Part shown: in pieces, positions 59,142-64,000 of the stretch
Numbering within the stretch: position 1 is the first letter of the stretch
Layout: the number at the start of each line of letters is the position of its first letter
Source: Neobacillus vireti
Lineage (GTDB): Bacteria; Bacillota; Bacilli; Bacillales; Cytobacillaceae
Reading direction: 5' to 3'
NCBI RefSeq assembly: GCF_001026695.1
Contig: NZ_LDNB01000006.1
Location: 133,031-197,030 of the forward strand
DNA: 64,000 nt
Notes under the pieces: model-generated
Told to the model about the DNA's origin: nothing
What the model saw: the letters and a program-made list of their open reading frames with translations, nothing else
Database searches by the model: none
Program-made: the position numbers and the translations under genes

Positions 59142-59860
59142 TGGGGATGCTAACAACTCTTATTGCTTTAATGATAATTATCGGTATTGTGGCTTTTTCG
59201 GCAAAAGCGATGAAAAGAACAATCAATCGGAAAGGAAAAATCTCATACAGTCATCGTGTTCTGTGGATCTTCAGCGGATATGTAGCGGTCCTTTTGATTT
59301 GTGTTGTGTTGGCAGCTGTTCATCCCGCTAAAATAGTGGAAGGGCTGGAAAAGGTGGATAGCGAGGAATTGGAACGTGAAGGCTTAAACTTATATGAGGC
59401 AGTAAAGGAGGGGAAAATCAATCAGGTTGACAATAAATGGATCCGTAAACAATGGCAATTTACTGTAACAGGGGAACAGCTTGCAATCGCTTTTGATAAT
59501 GATGAATACCAAAATATTTCCATCGTAGTCGAGCGGAAACAGACCAATGATGGCACGCTTGAAGCTGTATTTTATAAAACAAGTTCAAGTGTGGATGGGA
59601 TGGAAATATCTGATTTAGCAAATCCCCCTGGCTTGACACTAACGGGGGACAGTTTAACAATCAAGAATCCAAAGGCAAGTAACCTGGCCTTCACAGAATT
59701 TTCAAGCCCATTTTCGGTCAGTCAGTTTACAGGAGAGGCATCCTTATTCGACCATAATACCGACATTATGCATGGACAAAGTATTCTCTACCTGCGCATC
59801 CCGAAAGACCTTGAACTGCATGACCAATCGAATCAAGACATTCAATTTGTTGAGCAGTAA
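59141..59860 (+). CDS. Membrane-anchored extracytoplasmic protein of the GntR operon
   Basis: A 239-residue protein with two N-terminal TM helices (LTTLIALMIIIGIVAFSAKA and VLWIFSGYVAVLLICVVLAA) and a beta-rich extracytoplasmic domain of about 175 residues. I do not recognise the domain. Last gene of the GntR-ATPase-permease operon, beginning at the permease stop. It may be an accessory or sensor component of the exporter. A perfect terminator follows. Confidence 0.75.
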   Translation: MGMLTTLIALMIIIGIVAFSAKAMKRTINRKGKISYSHRVLWIFSGYVAVLLICVVLAAVHPAKIVEGLEKVDSEELEREGLNLYEAVKEGKINQVDNKWIRKQWQFTVTGEQLAIAFDNDEYQNISIVVERKQTNDGTLEAVFYKTSSSVDGMEISDLANPPGLTLTGDSLTIKNPKASNLAFTEFSSPFSVSQFTGEASLFDHNTDIMHGQSILYLRIPKDLELHDQSNQDIQFVEQ

Positions 59861-59890
59861 AGAGGAAACAGGTACTCCTGTTTCCTCTTT
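59859..59890. terminator. Bidirectional terminator
   Basis: AAAGAGGAAACAGG pairs perfectly with CCTGTTTCCTCTTT around a 4 nt loop, between convergent genes. Confidence 0.9.
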
Positions 59891-59924
59891 ACATACCTAT
59901 TAAACCACTAAAAACAGACGGTTT

Positions 59925-60986
59925 TTAAGCAATAAAGTACGCAGCGATTGATAGAATGACTGATGTAATCAACATCGCAATTAACGGTCTAGCAGCTTTG
60001 GTCCGGAGATCGCGCAAGCTTACATTCAAACCAAGGCCGACCATAGCGGTGGTTAAAATAAAGGTTGTTGCGTTTGCAATCCCATCCATGGCCGCCTTTG
60101 AAACCGGAATCGATTTGCCAAGAACATAACTTCCAAACAAGCTCATCAATATAAAACCAATCAGAAACCATGGGAATTCAATTTTCGTATCCCCGGCCTT
60201 TCCGGCACTTTTTCTTTTTACCCAATACATTAAAATAAAGCATAATGGCACAAGCAGCAGCACCCGGCCTAATTTGGCCAGTAAGGCAATTGCTAACCCA
60301 TCCGGACCAGCTGGAGCACCGGCTAAAGCAACATGGGCAATTTCGTGAAGACTGATCCCGCTCCAAATTCCATAATCAATCGCTGATAACGGAAGAAACG
60401 GGCGCAGGATGGTATACGTAATCGAAAAAACTGTCCCAACTAACGCAATAATTCCTACACCAATAGCAGTATCTTCATCCTTTGCTTTGATGATTGGCGA
60501 AACGGCTGCAATCGCCGCTGCCCCGCATACACCTGTACCGACTCCCAGAAGCATAACGAGGGAAGATTCGGCTTTCAGCAATTTTCCCAGCCAAACGGTA
60601 AATAATATTGCAAAAGCGATGACACCAACATCCCGTGCAAGCAGTCCCAGTCCTTGATGGAGCACAATATCGATATTAAGTTTTAAACCGTATAAAATAA
60701 TTGCAAAACGTAAAAAACGTTTCGAGGAAAATTGGATCCCGGCGCGGATTTTTTCCGGATAACCGAGAAATTGCCGATACATAACCGCAATCACAATAGC
60801 ACAAGCGAGCGGGCCAACACGATCAAAGCCAGGGACTTTTGATAAAACATATCCGATTGCCGCGATCACAACGGTAAACGCGATTCCTGATAACCATAAT
60901 CCTGCGGAAGGCTTTGGTTCGGGCCTTTTTTGCGGCTGTTCAGCCTGTTCATTCAAAGATAAAGTTCTAGCACTTTGGCTCCCCAT
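59925..60986 (-). CDS. YeiH-family putative sulfate exporter (UPF0324)
   Basis: A 353-residue protein with about ten TM helices of the Cons_hypoth698/YeiH family. Characteristic segments are LACAIVIAVMYRQFLGYPEKI, LGVGTGVCGAAAIAAVSPIIKAKDED and GISLHEIAHVALAGA. Family members have been proposed to export sulfate or sulfonate-derived anions. ATG 60986 follows GAGGTGATTTGA. Divergent from a LysR regulator with about 220 nt between, the usual arrangement for this family. Confidence 0.88.
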   Translation of the reverse strand: MGSQSARTLSLNEQAEQPQKRPEPKPSAGLWLSGIAFTVVIAAIGYVLSKVPGFDRVGPLACAIVIAVMYRQFLGYPEKIRAGIQFSSKRFLRFAIILYGLKLNIDIVLHQGLGLLARDVGVIAFAILFTVWLGKLLKAESSLVMLLGVGTGVCGAAAIAAVSPIIKAKDEDTAIGVGIIALVGTVFSITYTILRPFLPLSAIDYGIWSGISLHEIAHVALAGAPAGPDGLAIALLAKLGRVLLLVPLCFILMYWVKRKSAGKAGDTKIEFPWFLIGFILMSLFGSYVLGKSIPVSKAAMDGIANATTFILTTAMVGLGLNVSLRDLRTKAARPLIAMLITSVILSIAAYFIA

Positions 60987-61207
60987 TCAAATCACCTCAG
61001 TTATTTTTCTATCCTCAGCATACTCCTGTTTTATACATAAGGAAAATAAAGATATATAATAGGGATGATAAGTAAATTTATATAAATGAGAAAAACGCAA
61101 GCGCCAATTTAGCGAACTACTAGTCAATGGGCTGCTTGCGCTAGACAATTCTCATAGTCGAATTAATATAAATTCCGATGCTACAAAAAACGTTAAGGAG
61201 CAAAACG

Positions 61208-62089
61208 ATGGATCAGCATTTAGCGGTATTTGTAAAGGTTGTTGAAAAGGAGAATTTTTCGAAAGCGGCGGAGGAACTGCATATGACGCAGCCTGCGGTC
61301 AGCCAGTATATTAGAACCTTAGAAGAATCCATCGGCACGAGGCTGCTAGAGAGGAGCAATAAATATGTGCGCCTCAATCAGGCCGGGGAGATTGTTTACC
61401 ATCACGCAAAAGAAATTCTAGCACTTTATACAAAAATGCAGTCACTGGTCGATGACCTGACCAATAAGGCGAGCGGACCGCTTGCGATTGGCGCGAGCTA
61501 TACATTTGGTGAATATATCCTGCCGCATATTATTGCTAGAATGCAACGGGAATACCCTCAGATCAGTCCGTCCATCAAAATCCAAAATACAAAGGAAATC
61601 ATTGAGCTGGTGAAAATGCATCAACTAGATATTGGAATCATTGAAGGATTTTTTAAAGAGGATACGTTAAATTCAGAAGTCGTATCTGAAGATAATATGC
61701 TTATTGTTGCGCCGCTTGGACATCATTTATTGACTGAGAAATGGGAAAAAAGGATGTCTGATTTAGCGGAAGAAACATGGATTCTACGAGAAGAGGGCTC
61801 CGGCACAAGGGAGGCTGCTGAAAATCTGTTTCGGATGTCTGAGTTTACTCCGAAAAAAATCTTGGAATTCGGAAGCACACAGCTGATTAAGGAATCGGTT
61901 GAAGCGGGGCTTGGAATCAGCTTATTGTCTCAGTGGGCAATCGAGAAGGAAATAACCAATGGCTATATGGGAAAGATTGATGTCCAGGGACTGCCATTTA
62001 AACGGAATTTTTCAATCCTAACGCATACCTCCTATCAGACAAAAGCATTGAAGACATTTATCGGATCATTAAGAGGATACCTAGCTTGA
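61208..62089 (+). CDS. LysR-family regulator (YwfM/CysL-like group)
   Basis: A 293-residue LysR protein: an HTH in MDQHLAVFVKVVEKENFSKAAEELHMTQPAVSQYIRTLE and an effector domain starting GPLAIGASYTFGEYILPHII. The C-terminus GLGISLLSQWAIEKEI is typical. ATG 61208 follows AAGGAG. It is divergent from the YeiH gene and probably activates it in response to a sulphur- or anion-related signal, inferred from the pairing. Confidence 0.9.
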   Translation: MDQHLAVFVKVVEKENFSKAAEELHMTQPAVSQYIRTLEESIGTRLLERSNKYVRLNQAGEIVYHHAKEILALYTKMQSLVDDLTNKASGPLAIGASYTFGEYILPHIIARMQREYPQISPSIKIQNTKEIIELVKMHQLDIGIIEGFFKEDTLNSEVVSEDNMLIVAPLGHHLLTEKWEKRMSDLAEETWILREEGSGTREAAENLFRMSEFTPKKILEFGSTQLIKESVEAGLGISLLSQWAIEKEITNGYMGKIDVQGLPFKRNFSILTHTSYQTKALKTFIGSLRGYLA

Positions 62090-62434
62090 TGGGAAATTAA
62101 AGCACTGCATATTAGAATATCTACACATTCAATACCAATTGGCTCATTCGCTGTATCCTCATTGTGCAAAGCTGTGAATCATACAATTTATAAAACAATC
62201 TCCCTGAAGGATTTGATGTTTTGTCTAGTGACAGCAAGGGGAAGTGTTATATAATTAAGATGACTGAATATTTTTAAAAATGTTATCATAAGATGATTGC
62301 GGGAACGGGACGGCTTACGAAAGAAGAGTCGTAACCGTTCCTGACAAACTGAATTTCTGCTTTTCAACTCCATGAGATTTATTAACACACATAGAAACGT
62401 TCTTAATCTCATTTTTAAAAGGGAGTGTTTAATC
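62090..62434 (+). other. Promoter and stem-loop upstream of the M20 hydrolase
   Basis: GTGACA (62228) - 16 nt - TATAAT (62250) is a likely promoter. At 62302-62341, GGAACGG pairs with CCGTTCC and an inner TTACGA pairs with TCGTAA over an 8 nt loop, with a six-base bulge on the left. No T run follows, so this is a 5' UTR structure rather than a terminator. I cannot match it to a known riboswitch. Confidence 0.5.
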
Positions 62435-63667
62435 ATGCAAAAACAAAAGCTATTGATTAACGGAGAAAGACTGAAGCAGACACTGGAGCAATTTGCCGAT
62501 TTTGGCCGAACAGAAAACAATGGGGTCACCCGGTTATCATTATCAGAACAGGATTACAAGGTAAGGGATTACTTCCGTTCCTGTTGCGAGGAATTAGGAA
62601 TGGCGGTCACGGTCGATGATATGGGCTGCATGTATGCCACCCTTGAGGGCAGTGAAAATAAACCTCCAATCCTGATTGGATCCCACCTGGATACGGTAAA
62701 AAAAGGCGGCCGCTTTGATGGGGTGCTAGGTGTCGTGACTGGCCTGGAAGTGGTTAGAACGCTAGTGGAAAATAATATCAAGCCGCGGATTCCAATTACG
62801 ATTGTGAATTTTACTAATGAAGAAGGCGCAAGATTCGAACCTTCGATGATGGCATCAGGTGTTCTCTCAGGGAAATTTGATAAGTCTGTTATGTTGAAAA
62901 AGAAAGATGCTGAAGGAATTACCTTTGAGGAAGCCCTTCAAGCAAGCGGGTACGCAGGGGATATTGAAAACCGTCTGAAAGAAGCGACCGCCTTCTTGGA
63001 ATTACATATTGAACAAGGGCCCATTTTAGAAAATGTTGCGCTTTCTATAGGTGTCGTCGAATGTGTCGTCGGGATGGCGTGCTTTGAGATTGAAGTAACC
63101 GGGGAATCGGACCATGCCGGTACAACCCCAATGAACATGCGAAAAGATGCTCTGTTTGCAACTAATAACTTAATCAATGAAATCCGCCAACGCTTAAGTG
63201 CGTTAGATGAAGAATTGGTCTTCACTATCGGCCGAGTGAATGTGTATCCGAGTATCCATACTGTCATTCCTAATAAGGTAATCTTTTCGCTAGAGGCGCG
63301 GCATAAGGATCCGGAAATCGTCAGCACTTATAAGGATTTTGTTCAAGGTCTGCCACATTTAGGAGTCAATGAGGGCTGTGAGGTTAAAGTGACCAAATTA
63401 TGGGAGCGGGATACCGTTTGGTTCGAACCGGACATCTGCAATCTGCTTGAAGAATCGGCACAATCGCTGGGCTATTCCAATCGACGGATGGTCAGCGGTG
63501 CCGGCCATGATGCGCAATTCATTGCAAGCTTCGTTCCAACGGCAATGCTGTTTGTGCCAAGTATCAATGGAAAAAGCCATTGTGAAGAAGAGCTAACGAC
63601 GTGGGAAGATTGTGAAAAGGGTGTAAATGTTGTTTTAGATACAGTGCTGACATTGTTGGCAAAATAG
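62435..63667 (+). CDS. M20 amidohydrolase (N-carbamoyl-amino acid hydrolase/allantoate amidohydrolase-like)
   Basis: A 410-residue binuclear zinc hydrolase of the AmaB/AllC family. Metal and catalytic motifs: IGSHLDTVKKGGRFDG, NFTNEEGARF, LHIEQGPIL and the distal MVSGAGHDAQFIA. The dimerisation domain has ESDHAGTTPM. Such enzymes hydrolyse N-carbamoyl-L-amino acids, allantoate or ureidoglycolate-type amides; motifs do not decide among them. GGGAG precedes ATG 62435. A structured 5' UTR and its own terminator indicate a single-gene unit. Confidence 0.9.
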   Translation: MQKQKLLINGERLKQTLEQFADFGRTENNGVTRLSLSEQDYKVRDYFRSCCEELGMAVTVDDMGCMYATLEGSENKPPILIGSHLDTVKKGGRFDGVLGVVTGLEVVRTLVENNIKPRIPITIVNFTNEEGARFEPSMMASGVLSGKFDKSVMLKKKDAEGITFEEALQASGYAGDIENRLKEATAFLELHIEQGPILENVALSIGVVECVVGMACFEIEVTGESDHAGTTPMNMRKDALFATNNLINEIRQRLSALDEELVFTIGRVNVYPSIHTVIPNKVIFSLEARHKDPEIVSTYKDFVQGLPHLGVNEGCEVKVTKLWERDTVWFEPDICNLLEESAQSLGYSNRRMVSGAGHDAQFIASFVPTAMLFVPSINGKSHCEEELTTWEDCEKGVNVVLDTVLTLLAK

Positions 63668-63677
63668 GTAAACATGC

Positions 63678-63716
63678 AAAAAAAGACTCTTTCGCTTAAG
63701 GAAGAGTCTTTTTTTT
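63678..63716. terminator. Terminator between convergent genes
   Basis: AAAGACTCTT pairs with AAGAGTCTTT around a 9 nt loop and is followed by a T run; the A run on the left would serve the minus-strand gene. Confidence 0.9.
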
Positions 63717-63727
63717 ATGACTTTTTT

Positions 63728-64000
63728 CTACTTTTTTTCGAGATAAGTTTCTCCAAGAATTTCATTCAGTTCGTAATCGTCAGATGAAATCCCTGCCTCA
63801 ATAAATGAGCTGACCTGATTTTGTTCAAGATCATACAGGACTTCGATTTCTTTTGAGAATAATAGACCTTCTTTTTCAAGGAGGTTTTTAAGTGAAGAAG
63901 GTGTCTGTGCTTGTAAAGAGTCAGTTGTTCCTAATATTTGTTCAAGGCCCTTCACGTAGTATTCTAGTGGACGTGAACCTACGATTTTGACGCCTTTGTT
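63728..64000 (-). CDS. C-terminal part of a DsbA-like thioredoxin-fold protein (truncated by window)
   Basis: The open frame runs to the window edge with no stop, so only the last 90 residues are visible. The segment NKGVKIVGSRPLEYYVKGLEQ resembles the C-terminal strand-helix unit of DsbA-family oxidoreductases (usually V-SGAQP-E-F...L), followed by an extra charged tail (SSLKNLLEKEGLLF ... GETYLEKK). An internal GTG at 63955 has no ribosome site, so translation certainly begins outside the window. The family call is tentative without the CxxC region. Confidence 0.5.
   Translation of the reverse strand, partial: NKGVKIVGSRPLEYYVKGLEQILGTTDSLQAQTPSSLKNLLEKEGLLFSKEIEVLYDLEQNQVSSFIEAGISSDDYELNEILGETYLEKK

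Noticed and set aside
1..64000. tRNA, rRNA or prophage genes
   Set aside because: No tRNA cloverleaf, rRNA segment, integrase, capsid or terminase gene was recognised anywhere in the window.

Overview
The window looks like chromosomal DNA of a low-GC, spore-former-type Bacillaceae bacterium (Bacillus/Neobacillus-like). Genes carry strong AGGAGG-type ribosome sites and frequent TTG/GTG starts. Many products have close relatives in Bacillus subtilis or B. cereus: YkuD-type L,D-transpeptidase, YclNOPQ, YkuK, BioY with a BirA box, GuaD, and a GlcT-type antitermination leader. The genus is inferred from gene content only.

Layout. 1-6.5 kb: small housekeeping and stress genes (L,D-transpeptidase, PadR pair, XRE pair, DUF1801, glyoxalase-fold, YjbR, quinone oxidoreductase). 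6.5-8.2 kb: a TubZ/FtsZ-like GTPase divergent from a small basic protein. 8.4-14.7 kb: glyoxalase, acetyltransferase, methyltransferase, a DUF1540 miniprotein, a three-gene polar amino acid ABC importer and an acyl-CoA dehydrogenase. 15.1-17.9 kb: a Tat-exported metallophosphoesterase and an EamA transporter.

18.1-31.0 kb is the centrepiece, a type I-C CRISPR-Cas region with two arrays. Array 1 (29 repeats, 28 spacers) lies upstream of a complete cas3-cas5-cas8c-cas7-cas4-cas1-cas2 operon, and array 2 (25 repeats, 24 spacers) follows cas2. The DNA before array 1 is itself a relic of a second cas locus: a copy of the cas3 promoter and leader hairpin is fused directly to the last ~113 nt of a dead cas2, followed by a 167 nt leader collinear with the 168 nt array 2 leader. 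Between array 1 and cas3 lies a decayed copy of the 3' end of the metallophosphoesterase gene. The simplest reading is a duplicated [phosphoesterase end - cas operon - leader - array] block. One copy lost its cas genes but kept a large array whose repeat has diverged with a compensatory stem change.

31.1-37.7 kb: an XRE-TPR regulator divergent from an MFS pump with two matching palindromic operators, then a ba3-type cytochrome oxidase cluster with SCO. 37.8-41.0 kb: a sugar PTS (separate EIIA, EIICB) behind an RNA antiterminator/terminator switch, with its PRD antiterminator gene convergent. 41.2-50 kb: methyltransferase, DUF418, lipoprotein, RocB-like peptidase, Fur-boxed YclNOPQ petrobactin-type importer, YkuK. 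50-54.6 kb: NSS transporter with MetS-like small subunit, BioY, diguanylate cyclase. 54.9-64 kb: kynureninase, guanine deaminase, a GntR-ABC operon, YeiH-type exporter divergent from a LysR regulator, an M20 amidohydrolase, and the tail of a thioredoxin-fold-like gene cut by the window edge.

Intergenic DNA carries three copies of a 184 bp MITE-like element, a dispersed GTGTCAGGCACC hairpin family, and a 51 bp tandem repeat.
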